Source of the DNA: JAFALX01 sp050734185
Lineage (GTDB): Bacteria; Chloroflexota; Dormibacteria; Aeolococcales; Aeolococcaceae
Assembly: GCA_050734185.1 (NCBI GenBank)
Contig: JBOHUE010000108.1
Span: forward strand, 1-12,988
DNA: 12,988 bases
Direction: 5' to 3'
Shown: positions 1-6,662 of the stretch, piece by piece
Layout: every line of letters begins with the position of its first letter
Numbering within the stretch: position 1 is the first letter of the stretch
Notes under the pieces: generated by a model
The model's database searches: none
Told to the model about the DNA's origin: nothing
Seen by the model: only the letters and a program-made list of their open reading frames with translations
Made by a program: the position numbers and the translations under genes

Positions 1-52
1 CCTCCCTGAGCTTGCGCACGATCTGCTCCGGCGTGTGCTTCCGTCCCTTCAT
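1..52 (-). CDS. IS3-family transposase OrfA, N-terminal fragment cut by window edge
   Basis: Only the first 17 codons are in the window. They read MKGRKHTPEQIVRKLRE, the typical start of an IS3-family OrfA, a small helix-turn-helix protein of about 90-100 residues that binds the element ends. OrfA is normally fused to the OrfB integrase by programmed frameshifting. The ATG at 52-50 is supported by a strong AGGAGG ribosome binding site eight bases upstream, unlike the chromosomal neighbours, most of which lack one. That difference fits a foreign origin. The rest of the gene and OrfB should lie left of base 1. The family call rests on this short but characteristic N-terminus. Confidence 0.7.
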   Translation of the reverse strand, partial: MKGRKHTPEQIVRKLRE

Positions 53-114
53 GAGTGGTTCCTCCTTGCCCTTGCGGGCCAACGGGAACTCTCATATCAG
101 GTGGACCAATCTCA
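1..114 (-). mobile_element. 5' end of an IS3-family insertion sequence (partial)
   Basis: The left edge holds the start of an IS3-type OrfA on the minus strand, with about 60 bases of leader outside it. The element end is probably near position 114, where the minus strand reads TGAGATTGGTCCACC; IS3-family ends normally begin with TG. The opposite end and the target duplication lie outside the window, so the exact boundary is not established. The element sits about 100 bases beyond the 3' end of the Rieske-protein gene, so it interrupts no gene that is visible here. Confidence 0.6.
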
Positions 115-217
115 GGGGGTCGGGCCAATACCACCGTCTCGCGGTGACACCGGTCTCGAGCATCGGCGACGCGAGCACTGCGAGCGCGCCGGGTTCGGAA
201 CCGTGCACACGCGGAGG

Positions 218-904
218 TCAGCCCGACGAGCCGGCGTCCGGCCTCACCGCCGGTAGCAACGCCTCGACGGTATCTCCGTTGGCCCGCACTTGGATCACCG
301 GCAGCGGCGTCACCGGGTGGTATGCCCCCGGCTTAGGAGTGCCGTCGAGGTTGAACTGGGCGTAGTGACACGGGCAGTTGAGCTGCTTGCCGGAGCTGTC
401 CACCTGCAGGATGCACCCCTGATCGGTGCAGGCCGCGGACAGCGCCGAGACCTTCCCTCCGGTGTTGAGCACGAAGCCCTCGACACCGTTGGCCGAGAAG
501 CGCCGGACCGTACCCATACCCATCTCCGACATCGTTGCGACCGGCACCCAGCGGCCCTCGCTGGGGTTCAGCGTGGTGGCCGGTGGCGTGGATGAGACGC
601 CGGAGCGCCAGTGGTCGATCCCGAACCCGACGCCGATGCCCGCCGCTGCCGCCGCGCCGGCGGCGGCGAGGAACCGGCGGCGCTGTGGCAGCGGCACCCG
701 CTCCTCCGCAACGCCGTGCCGCAGCCGCCGGGCCAGGTCGTCGACGAAGGCGGGAGCAGGGTCGGCCGCGCCCGGATGTGCCGCGTGCAGCGTGGCTGCG
801 AGGCGCATCGCGTCGGAGTCAGCGCCGGCCGGGCCCCGGCGCGGGCGGCGGTCGCCAAGGATTGCGTCTACGTAGCGCTGCAGCCGGCGGTCGGCGCGGC
901 TCAT
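218..904 (-). CDS. Membrane-anchored Rieske-domain protein with atypical Asp ligand position, paired with ECF sigma factor
   Basis: 228 residues. Residues 1-70 are a charged, Cys-free region resembling the N-terminal part of sigma-linked Rieske proteins in Terrabacteria. A twin-arginine-like RRRFL (75-79) precedes an Ala/Gly-rich hydrophobic stretch (79-95), then a linker and a Rieske domain (about 117-220). Cluster loop 1 reads CTDQGC (159-164) and loop 2 CPCH (177-180), with a Pro-rich loop near 192-202. The Rieske consensus is C-x-H and C-x-x-H. Here the first His is Asp161, encoded by GAT; the second His (180) and the disulfide cysteines (164, 179) remain. Position 182 is Ala where high-potential Rieske proteins often have Ser. 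The start ATG overlaps the sigma stop (ATGA), so the two are translationally coupled. Inference: an outward-facing redox or metal sensor controlling the sigma factor. A plain electron-transfer role is less likely, because no cytochrome b gene is nearby. Confidence 0.8.
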   Translation of the reverse strand: MSRADRRLQRYVDAILGDRRPRRGPAGADSDAMRLAATLHAAHPGAADPAPAFVDDLARRLRHGVAEERVPLPQRRRFLAAAGAAAAAGIGVGFGIDHWRSGVSSTPPATTLNPSEGRWVPVATMSEMGMGTVRRFSANGVEGFVLNTGGKVSALSAACTDQGCILQVDSSGKQLNCPCHYAQFNLDGTPKPGAYHPVTPLPVIQVRANGDTVEALLPAVRPDAGSSG

Positions 905-1422
905 CGCGGCAGCTCCGACTTCGCGGCCCGCCGCAGCGCGCGCAACTGGATCACCTTCGCGTTGCTCACGCTGATGCCCATCGCGTCCGCGGTCTCTCGC
1001 ACCGAGTAGCCGCGCAGGAAGCGAAGCTCGAGCACGGTGCGGTAGTTGGAAGGCAACCCATCGAGCAGCGAGTCGACATCGTGGTTCGTGCTGTCGAGCG
1101 GAGCCCGGTTCGGCGTCGACTGCTCGTCGATCTCCTCCAGGACGGTGCCGTGCCGGTCACGCCACACGTCCGCGATGACAGTGCGCGCGGTCGCCCGGAG
1201 GTAGGCGCGCAGCTCGGCGCCGGAGACATCGGTGCGAAGCCGCGGAAAGGCGCGGATGAAGGTCGCCGAGGTGATGTCCTCAGCGTCGGCGCGGTTGCCG
1301 GTCCTCGCATACGCGAAGCGATACAGCGGTCCAACATGTTCGCGATACACCGCTTCCCAGTCGGCAGGCTGAGGCTCCGCCGGAACGATGTGAAGGGGTG
1401 TGGGTCCATCAGGCGAGGTCAC
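901..1422 (-). CDS. ECF-type RNA polymerase sigma factor
   Basis: 173 residues, normal for the extracytoplasmic-function sigma family. Region sigma2 spans about 23-90 (WEAVYREHVGPLYRFAYART, then DAEDITSATFIRAF and the -10-recognising RATARTVIADVWR). Region sigma4 spans about 117-168 (LPSNYRTVLELRFLRGYSV, then the helix-turn-helix ETADAMGISVSNAKVIQLRA). It would direct core polymerase to a small regulon. The start is GTG at 1422; no ATG lies in frame at the N-terminus. A TACTCT -10-like element ends 12 bases upstream. The stop overlaps the start of the Rieske gene, the usual arrangement for a sigma factor and its membrane partner. Family assignment is firm; the regulon and signal are unknown. 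Confidence 0.93.
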   Translation of the reverse strand: MTSPDGPTPLHIVPAEPQPADWEAVYREHVGPLYRFAYARTGNRADAEDITSATFIRAFPRLRTDVSGAELRAYLRATARTVIADVWRDRHGTVLEEIDEQSTPNRAPLDSTNHDVDSLLDGLPSNYRTVLELRFLRGYSVRETADAMGISVSNAKVIQLRALRRAAKSELPR

Positions 1423-1434
1423 GCTCTCTCGATC

Positions 1435-1440
1435 AGAGTA
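1435..1440 (-). promoter_or_regulatory. Possible -10 element (TACTCT) of the sigma/Rieske unit
   Basis: On the minus strand TACTCT is followed by 12 bases and then the GTG of the sigma factor. Transcription would start about five bases before the GTG, giving an almost leaderless mRNA. A GTAAC about 15 bases upstream of this hexamer resembles an ECF -35, but no convincing CGTC -10 was found at the right distance, so autoregulation is not shown. Confidence 0.35.
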
Positions 1441-1479
1441 CGCGGCCGGGTTACGTCGCGACCCGCGCGATCCGTGCGA

Positions 1480-2235
1480 TCAGGGCGACGCCGGCGCCGG
1501 AATCCCCCAGGTGGGAAGAGCTGAGCTCAGACGGCAGCACGGCTTCTCGTGGTGCACGGGGAACACCTGGTCGAGCTGTCGTACCGGCAGTGCGAGCAGC
1601 CGGTCGCGCGACTCGATGTCGCACGCGATCAGGTGGGCGCGACGCAGCGCTGTGAGCTCGATGTCGTCGCGTATGAGATCACGCCAGAAGTCCTCGCCTG
1701 CCGTGACCAGTGCGAGGGCATGCGGCCACACTTCCGCGCACCAGGCGCGGGCGACATCTCCGTCGCCGCGCATACCGAGCGCGATCATGTCGCAGAGCGT
1801 GCGCACATCTCGCTGGCGGGTCACGGTGAGATCCGACGTCAGCGGCCATTCGGTCGACAACAGATCGCCGACGGCCTGCGGCAGGTCGTTGCTGATGAGC
1901 GCGTTGTATCCGAGCAGCACCGCGCGTCGCTGGTGTCGCGGTCGCATGGCTGCGTACTCGTGCGCCGCGGACCACGCGCCCGCGGTGACCAGCGCGAGGT
2001 CATCGCCGTCGGGTTCGACCGTGATGAAGTAGAAGTCGACGAGCAGGTCGAGCAAGGTCATGACCCAGACGCAATCACCGAACCGCTGCCACCGCGCCGC
2101 GACCGCGATGGACTCGCAGGCCGCCCCCCAGCTGCGCGCGAAATCGGCGCGCCCGTCTGCGCACGTTTCCCAGCGCTCGAGCAGCGCCGTCATGCGATGA
2201 CGGGCGCGACGCCCACCCTGACTCATGTCGTTCAT
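1480..2235 (-). CDS. DUF5995-like protein of unknown function
   Basis: 251 residues, predicted soluble and mostly helical, with no signal peptide. The segment LLGYNALISNDLPQAV (107-122) resembles the N-D-L-x-x-A-V motif I associate with DUF5995, a family common in Actinobacteria whose biochemical role is unknown. Asn111, Asn116 and Asp117 would be the conserved polar residues. The C-terminal 30 residues, including a Cys-Cys pair, look like a poorly conserved tail. ATG at 2235 is the first of two close starts (the other at 2226), and neither has a clear Shine-Dalgarno sequence. The sigma gene starts 57 bases downstream on the same strand but has its own possible -10, so co-transcription is possible and not required. 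The family call is from memory of the motif, hence moderate. Confidence 0.6.
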   Translation of the reverse strand: MNDMSQGGRRARHRMTALLERWETCADGRADFARSWGAACESIAVAARWQRFGDCVWVMTLLDLLVDFYFITVEPDGDDLALVTAGAWSAAHEYAAMRPRHQRRAVLLGYNALISNDLPQAVGDLLSTEWPLTSDLTVTRQRDVRTLCDMIALGMRGDGDVARAWCAEVWPHALALVTAGEDFWRDLIRDDIELTALRRAHLIACDIESRDRLLALPVRQLDQVFPVHHEKPCCRLSSALPTWGIPAPASP

Positions 2236-2280
2236 CGGGTTCCAGTGCGCACGTTACTCGTCTGTACCACGGTGCGCCAG

Positions 2281-2292
2281 TGGCAATTGCCA
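2281..2292. promoter_or_regulatory. Perfect 12-bp palindrome, candidate operator
   Basis: TGGCAATTGCCA reads the same on both strands and lies 46 bases upstream of the DUF5995-like gene start. It has no loop and no T-run, so it looks like a dimeric-regulator site and not a terminator. It is one of three dyads in 80 bases. Confidence 0.4.
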
Positions 2293-2299
2293 GCGCCTA

Positions 2300-2313
2300 C
2301 AACGAATTAGTTG
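2300..2313. promoter_or_regulatory. Near-palindrome CAAC-n6-GTTG, candidate operator
   Basis: CAACGAATTAGTTG is symmetric except for one pair of positions. The AT-rich core stands out in a GC-rich setting. It lies between the two perfect palindromes upstream of the DUF5995-like gene. Confidence 0.3.
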
Positions 2314-2341
2314 GAATCCGCCGCGCGCCGCGTATGTAATC

Positions 2342-2358
2342 GCACAACGTCGTTGTGC
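2342..2358. promoter_or_regulatory. Perfect 17-bp inverted repeat, operator or hairpin
   Basis: GCACAACG-T-CGTTGTGC has 8-bp perfect arms around one central base. It begins three bases past the stop of the membrane-anchored protein gene (2361-3131, minus strand) and about 107 bases upstream of the DUF5995-like gene. A one-base centre and no following T-run argue for a protein-binding dyad over an intrinsic terminator, but a terminator role cannot be excluded from position. Confidence 0.4.
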
Positions 2359-2360
2359 CG

Positions 2361-3131
2361 CTATTGCCCAGCCGGAAAGCTGTAACTCGTGAAGGGTGTT
2401 GCACTGCCCACATCGACTTGTATGACGGCGTGCTGGGTGAGTGGGACCGCGCGCGGGTCACCCGAGTATTGAGAGCCGTTGACCAGAACGGTGACAGCCC
2501 CGCTGGCGGGTCCGGCCTGGGTGGTGCTGAGCGGCTGGCCCCAGAGGTCGAAGAGCTGCCCGAGTGTGTACGGACCTGGCTGCGGCGCCTGCACGTGGAT
2601 CAGCCCGTCCTGCGTCCGCGTGTTGATCCAGTAGTAGCACGGCCCGCTGACGAGTGGCCCGTCGTCGGTCGACGCTGTCGTGTGTGGGGTGCCGACGCCG
2701 ATGCCCGCCGGCACCAGGCGCGCCCCGCCGTTGACGTAGACCGCCAGGTGCGCCGTCGCTGTGGTGCTGCCCGAGGTGGTCGTGCTGCTGGTCGAGGTGC
2801 TCGTCGCGCTGCTGGAGGCGGACGAGTCGCAGGTGATGCCGCCGACGGCGGCGGTGCCGCCGGCGCTGGACAGCGATGCGAGCGCCGAAGGGACAGGCGT
2901 CGGAGCCGGCGTCGGTTTTGTCGTTGACGGCGTCGCGTGCCCGCGCGTCAGCAGGACGAGAAGCACGACGACGAGCGCCACAGCGGCGCCGGTGCCGCCG
3001 GCAATCCACCAGCGGCGCCTCGGTGCCGGCGCAGTGGCACGGCGCAGCTCTGCATCGCGGCGTCGCTCGCGCTTGCGCCGCGATGCCGAGCGGGGCGGAC
3101 GGGGATCGGTGCTCCGGCGCTGCTGCGGCAT
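2361..3131 (-). CDS. Single-pass membrane-anchored extracytoplasmic protein, unknown function
   Basis: 256 residues. A very basic cytoplasmic N-terminus (1-40, Arg-rich) is followed by one transmembrane helix (about 42-62), then a Pro/Thr stretch and a Ser/Thr-rich linker (102-126). The extracytoplasmic domain (about 127-256) has LAVYVNGG (129-136), VPAGIGVG (140-147), GPCYYWIN (163-170), GLIHV (176-180), LGQLFDLWGQPLS (190-202), VTVLVNG and a C-terminal HAVIQVDVG. I recall hypothetical proteins in Actinobacteria and Dormibacterota with this pattern, usually with an HTHD motif after the Cys-x-Tyr segment. Here that motif reads NTRT (170-173), so the His pair seems lost. Cys101 and Cys165 could form a disulfide. 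ATG at 3131 has no clear ribosome binding site. No function is assigned. Confidence 0.75.
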   Translation of the reverse strand: MPQQRRSTDPRPPRSASRRKRERRRDAELRRATAPAPRRRWWIAGGTGAAVALVVVLLVLLTRGHATPSTTKPTPAPTPVPSALASLSSAGGTAAVGGITCDSSASSSATSTSTSSTTTSGSTTATAHLAVYVNGGARLVPAGIGVGTPHTTASTDDGPLVSGPCYYWINTRTQDGLIHVQAPQPGPYTLGQLFDLWGQPLSTTQAGPASGAVTVLVNGSQYSGDPRAVPLTQHAVIQVDVGSATPFTSYSFPAGQ

Positions 3132-3196
3132 GTCGGGCGCACAGATAGCACATCGTTCCCTGCTCCCACGAGTCGGTGCGAACGTCCGGTGAGCGG

Positions 3197-3202
3197 TACG
3201 CT
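3197..3202 (+). promoter_or_regulatory. Leaderless -10 element (TACGCT) of the alpha/beta hydrolase gene
   Basis: TACGCT is followed by six bases and the ATG at 3209, so transcription would begin at or next to the start codon. This supports ATG 3209 over the upstream GTG at 3176. No Shine-Dalgarno sequence and no clear -35 are present. Confidence 0.45.
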
Positions 3203-3208
3203 GAGCAG

Positions 3209-4267
3209 ATGCAGCCCCTCGACCGTCTGGGGCGCCGGGTGCGCTCGACGCTCGCCGACGCCGCTGACCGGGCGGTCGTGATGCAGCTCGGCGGCGTCCT
3301 TGTGGAGCGTCCGCCGGTACTCGACGTCTCGCCGGTGGAACCGCGGGCGTTCTGGGCGCGGAGCAGCGTGGCCGAGCCGCACACGGTGTGGGTCGAGCGG
3401 TCCAAGGACTCTTTCGAGCGTGGATGGCGCGAGCTCGACCTCTCGGGTGAGAGCGAGGGACCCGGCACTCATCTCGGCAGCCGCCGGCTGTTCGCCACCG
3501 CGCACGTCCGCAGCGGCGCCACTGCCGCGCCGCTGATCCTGATCGTGCACGGCTTCGCCAACCCCTTCACCGGGTACGACCGCTGGCTCGCCTGGCGCCT
3601 GCGCCGTCATGGTGCGCACACCGTGCGTCTCGAGCTGCCGTTTCATCTCCGGCGCGCGGTGCAGCGGGAGCACAGCGGCGACCACTTCTTCAGCCTCGAC
3701 CCGGCTCATATCCGCGCCGTGGTGCGGCAGAGCGTCGAGGACACCGCGGCCGTGGTCGCGTGGGCGCGCCGCGAGGTCACGCCGCATGTGCGCCTGATGG
3801 GCACGAGCCTGGGTGGGCTGATGGTGTTGCTCCTGAGCGCGCTGTCGCCGATGGAGCAGACGCTCGCTGTCGCGCCGCTGTGCGACCCTGCTGCGTCGTT
3901 CACGCAGTCACGCAAGGGACCGATGCAGCGCTACACGGGCATGCTCGGCGAGGCCGCCGGCTATTGGGGCCGCGACCGCGAGTCGGCGCGACAGGTGCTG
4001 GAGGAGGCGCTCGCACCGATAGTGGCGCGGCGGATGAGCCCGATCACCCCGCCGGAGCGCATCACCATCGTCGAGTCGACCGAGGATGGCGTGGTCGGCG
4101 CGGCGTCGATGGAGGAGCTGGCGCACGCATGGGGAACGCATCTCTGGCGCTATCCCCACGGGCACATCACCGTGATGAACGCCGGCGGCCTGCCGACACG
4201 CGTTGTCGCACACCTCACGCGTGGCGCCGGCCGGCTCGGACGTCCCGGGCTCGCGCTCGCCGGCTGA
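3209..4267 (+). CDS. Alpha/beta hydrolase (serine esterase/acylhydrolase-like)
   Basis: 352 residues, no signal peptide, probably cytoplasmic. The core fold starts near 108 with LILIVHGFANPF; HGF (114-116) supplies the oxyanion region. The nucleophile elbow is GTSLGG (198-203) with Ser200. The acid is probably Asp293 in ESTEDGVVG. The base is His317 or His319 in PHGHITV, near the C-terminus as expected. The roughly 100-residue N-terminal extension includes a Trp-rich segment and is not recognised. The substrate cannot be told; the layout recalls ABHD18-like hydrolases. I chose ATG 3209 because a -10-like TACGCT ends six bases before it; GTG 3176 would add 11 residues. The GNAT gene begins seven bases downstream, so the two are likely co-transcribed. 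Confidence 0.88.
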   Translation: MQPLDRLGRRVRSTLADAADRAVVMQLGGVLVERPPVLDVSPVEPRAFWARSSVAEPHTVWVERSKDSFERGWRELDLSGESEGPGTHLGSRRLFATAHVRSGATAAPLILIVHGFANPFTGYDRWLAWRLRRHGAHTVRLELPFHLRRAVQREHSGDHFFSLDPAHIRAVVRQSVEDTAAVVAWARREVTPHVRLMGTSLGGLMVLLLSALSPMEQTLAVAPLCDPAASFTQSRKGPMQRYTGMLGEAAGYWGRDRESARQVLEEALAPIVARRMSPITPPERITIVESTEDGVVGAASMEELAHAWGTHLWRYPHGHITVMNAGGLPTRVVAHLTRGAGRLGRPGLALAG

Positions 4268-4274
4268 CGGTCGC

Positions 4275-4820
4275 ATGGCCACTAGGCTCGCTCTGCTGCG
4301 CCGCGAGGGAACGACGCGCGGCGGCAGGGAATATCTGATCAGGCCGGCGGCGAGCACCGACGCCGCCGCGTTGGTGTCGCTGCGCGACGCGGTTGCGGCC
4401 GAGGGCGACCTCATCGCTGCTGCGCCCGGGGAGCGATCGGTGATGGAGGAGGAGCTGTCGCTGAGCACGCTGGTGCGCTTCGGCGGCCTGCCCCTGACGC
4501 TGCTGGTCGACGGCGAGGTCGCCGGCCAGCTCCTCATCAGCCGCCGCGCCGAGCGGTTCCACTCGCACATCGGAGAAGTGGCCATTATTGTCAGCAACCA
4601 CTGCCGCGGCCAGGGGCTCGGGCGAAGCCTGCTGGAGACGGCGATCGAGTGGGCGCGCGCTGTGGGGTTGACCAAACTCTCGCTGAGCGTGTTCACCAGC
4701 AACGCGCCGGCGATCGGGCTGTACCGGGCGATGGGCTTCGAGGAGGAGGGGGTGCGCCGCCGTCAGGTGCTGCTTGCCGATGGGCCGCGCGATGTTCTGC
4801 TCATGGCGCTGCATCTATGA
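4275..4820 (+). CDS. GNAT-family N-acetyltransferase
   Basis: 181 residues from ATG 4275, typical for one GNAT domain. The domain starts at YLIRPAASTDAAAL (20-33). Motif A, which binds the acetyl-CoA pyrophosphate, is CRGQGLGRSLLETAI (110-124). Motif B follows at NAPAIGLYRAMGFEEEGVRRR, with the Asn143/Tyr150 pair usual in RimI-like enzymes. The acceptor substrate is unknown; it could be a protein N-terminus, an amine or a small molecule. ATG 4275 was preferred to TTG 4203, which would overlap the hydrolase by 65 bases. Neither has a good ribosome binding site, and residues 1-18 are not conserved, so the start is uncertain. murI begins 37 bases downstream. Confidence 0.9.
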   Translation: MATRLALLRREGTTRGGREYLIRPAASTDAAALVSLRDAVAAEGDLIAAAPGERSVMEEELSLSTLVRFGGLPLTLLVDGEVAGQLLISRRAERFHSHIGEVAIIVSNHCRGQGLGRSLLETAIEWARAVGLTKLSLSVFTSNAPAIGLYRAMGFEEEGVRRRQVLLADGPRDVLLMALHL

Positions 4821-4842
4821 GGTTCGTGCCCCGGGCCCCTGC

Positions 4843-4848
4843 TATTCT
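4843..4848 (+). promoter_or_regulatory. -10 element (TATTCT) upstream of murI
   Basis: TATTCT is followed by nine bases and the murI ATG, so transcription would start within about two bases of the codon. No -35 of quality is seen. It lies in the short AT-richer gap after the GNAT gene and suggests that murI has its own promoter. Confidence 0.45.
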
Positions 4849-4857
4849 GCGGCCGGA

Positions 4858-5691
4858 ATGAGCGATCCCCGCCCCATCGGCGTGTTCGACTCCGGGGTGG
4901 GCGGGCTGACCGTTCTGCGCGAGCTGCGCCGTCAGGCGCCGGCCGAGCGCCTGGTGTACATCGCCGACCTGGCGCACTTCCCCTACGGTCCGCGCTCGCA
5001 GGCCGAGGTGCGCGGCCTGGCACTGGGCCTCATCGACCACCTCGCCGGCCTCGACACCAAGCTCGTCGTGATCGCGTGCAACACGGCCTCCGCCGCGGCG
5101 CTCAACACGGCGCGCGAGCGCTTCGACATCCCGATCGTCGGCGTGATCGCGCCGGGCGCGCAGGCTGCGGCGGCGGCAACACGTCGCGGCCGGGTCGCGG
5201 TGATCAGCACCGAGGGGACCATGCGCAGCCAGGAGTACGTGCACGCAATCAAGGAGGCGAACCCCGGCGTCGCGGTGCTGGGGCACGCGGCGCCCGGTCT
5301 GGTCGAGATCGTGGAGGAGGGCGACGCGGAGACGCCGCGAGCGGAGCAGGCGCTGCGCGAGACGATGCGGCCGATCATCGACTGGGGCGCCGACACGCTG
5401 GTGCTCGGGTGCACCCACTATCCGCTGCTGCGTCCGGCGATCGAGCGCGTGTTGCGCGGCCGGCGTGTGCGCGTCATCGACAGCGCGGACACGACTGCGG
5501 CTCGCGTCTGCCGCATCCTCGAGGTCAACCGGCTCGCTGCGCGGCGGCGATCAACCGCAGCGATGGAGGTGTTCGTCACCGCGGATCCGCGGCGCTTCAC
5601 CCGCACCGCGGCCCGCCTCTTCGGTGACGAGATCCCCGTGGCCCGCATGGTCGAGCGAGGGGCGCCATTGATGGCGCTGTCCGCGCCGTGA
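4858..5691 (+). CDS. murI: Glutamate racemase
   Basis: 277 residues, full family length. It interconverts L- and D-glutamate without a cofactor, supplying D-Glu for peptidoglycan stem peptides in the cytoplasm. The N-terminal motif IGVFDSGVGGLTVL (7-20) carries Asp11. The two catalytic cysteines are Cys74 in IACNTAS and Cys185 in LGCTHYP, with His187 beside the second. YIADLAHFPYG (34-44) is the usual substrate-side segment. The segment that in many homologues reads ACP is HAAPGL (143-148) here; this Cys is not catalytic. The start ATG 4858 aligns with the family N-terminus and follows the TATTCT element. The stop overlaps the GTG of the prenyl synthase (GTGA), so the two are translationally coupled. 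Confidence 0.97.
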   Translation: MSDPRPIGVFDSGVGGLTVLRELRRQAPAERLVYIADLAHFPYGPRSQAEVRGLALGLIDHLAGLDTKLVVIACNTASAAALNTARERFDIPIVGVIAPGAQAAAAATRRGRVAVISTEGTMRSQEYVHAIKEANPGVAVLGHAAPGLVEIVEEGDAETPRAEQALRETMRPIIDWGADTLVLGCTHYPLLRPAIERVLRGRRVRVIDSADTTAARVCRILEVNRLAARRRSTAAMEVFVTADPRRFTRTAARLFGDEIPVARMVERGAPLMALSAP

Positions 5692-6662
5692 GCATGGCGA
5701 CCGAGGAGCTGCTCGAGCCCGTCGCCGCAGATCTGCAGGAGTTCGAGCGGCGGCTGGGCGACTCCATCGCCGAGGACCTCGGTCCGATGGCGGGCGCGAT
5801 GGACCTGATCGTCAAGGCCGGCGGCAAGCGTCTCCGCCCGGCGCTCGTGATCCTGTCGAGCCGATTCGGCGACGCCGACCCCGACCACGTGTTCAACGTC
5901 GCGATGGGCATCGAGTTCATCCACACGGCGACGCTGGTGCACGACGACCTCATCGACAACTCGCCGACGCGGCGCGGCGTCACCACGGTGCACGAGCAGC
6001 TCGGGCCGAGCCCCGCGATCATCATCGGCGACTACTACTTCGCCAAGGGCGCCAACCTGCTGGCGGGCATTGGCGAACCGCGCATCGATGCGGCCATCAG
6101 CAACGCCGTCATGACCATCTGCATGGGCGAGCTGCTGCAGATGACGAGTCGCAACGCGTACGACCAGTCGATGGAGGACTACCACCGCAAGATCGGACGC
6201 AAGACAGCGACGCTGCTGAGTACGTGTTGCTACTGCGGCGGCGTCGTCAGCGGGTTGCGCGACACCGACACCGACGCGCTGCGGCGCTACGGCTACGACC
6301 TCGGCATGGCGTTTCAGATCGCGGACGACGTGCTCGATTACATCGCCAGCAGCGCTGAGGTGGGCAAACCCGTCGGCGCGGATCTGCGCCAGGGAACGGT
6401 GACGCTGCCGCTGATGCTCGCGCTGCAGGACCGGCTCGTCGGTGAGCGGCTGCGCGCGATCCTCGACCAGCGCACGCTCGACGAGACCGACTACGACCGT
6501 GTCGTGCAGCTGGTGCGCACGTCACCCGCGATCACCGCGGCGGAGCGGCATGCGCACGAGTTCGCCGAGCGCGCGCGCGATGCGCTCGACGGCTTCGAGG
6601 ACTCCGCACCACGCCGCGCGCTCGCGCGCGTGTGCGATTACGTCGTCGATCGTCGCATCTGA
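5688..6662 (+). CDS. Trans-polyprenyl diphosphate synthase, probably long-chain type
   Basis: 324 residues. It condenses isopentenyl diphosphate with allylic diphosphates. GGKRLRP (45-51) binds the homoallylic substrate. The first Asp-rich motif is DDLID (86-90), with RR at 95-96; the second is DDVLD (213-217). KT (172-173) and GKPVGADLRQG (226-236) complete the active site. The residues four and five before DDLID are Thr82 and Ala81. Small residues there leave the product tunnel open, which in this family goes with C30-C50 products; short-chain enzymes carry Phe or Tyr. A quinone side chain is therefore the likely product (inference). GTG 5688 overlaps the murI stop; ATG 5694 is the alternative start. 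The segment TCCYCGG (179-185) holds three Cys, more than usual there. Confidence 0.93.
   Translation: MSMATEELLEPVAADLQEFERRLGDSIAEDLGPMAGAMDLIVKAGGKRLRPALVILSSRFGDADPDHVFNVAMGIEFIHTATLVHDDLIDNSPTRRGVTTVHEQLGPSPAIIIGDYYFAKGANLLAGIGEPRIDAAISNAVMTICMGELLQMTSRNAYDQSMEDYHRKIGRKTATLLSTCCYCGGVVSGLRDTDTDALRRYGYDLGMAFQIADDVLDYIASSAEVGKPVGADLRQGTVTLPLMLALQDRLVGERLRAILDQRTLDETDYDRVVQLVRTSPAITAAERHAHEFAERARDALDGFEDSAPRRALARVCDYVVDRRI

Noticed and set aside
132..146. Possible hairpin CACCG-n5-CGGTG after the Rieske gene
   Set aside because: Only a 5-bp stem with no T-run; expected by chance in GC-rich DNA.
535..1524. Long plus-strand open frame (329 codons) opposite the Rieske and sigma genes
   Set aside because: It is Arg/Ala/Pro-rich without domains and lies antisense to two genes with clear motifs; long chance frames are expected in high-GC DNA.
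4282..4287. TAGGCT as a leaderless -10 for the GNAT gene
   Set aside because: It lies inside the chosen frame and no ATG, GTG or TTG follows at the right distance in frame.
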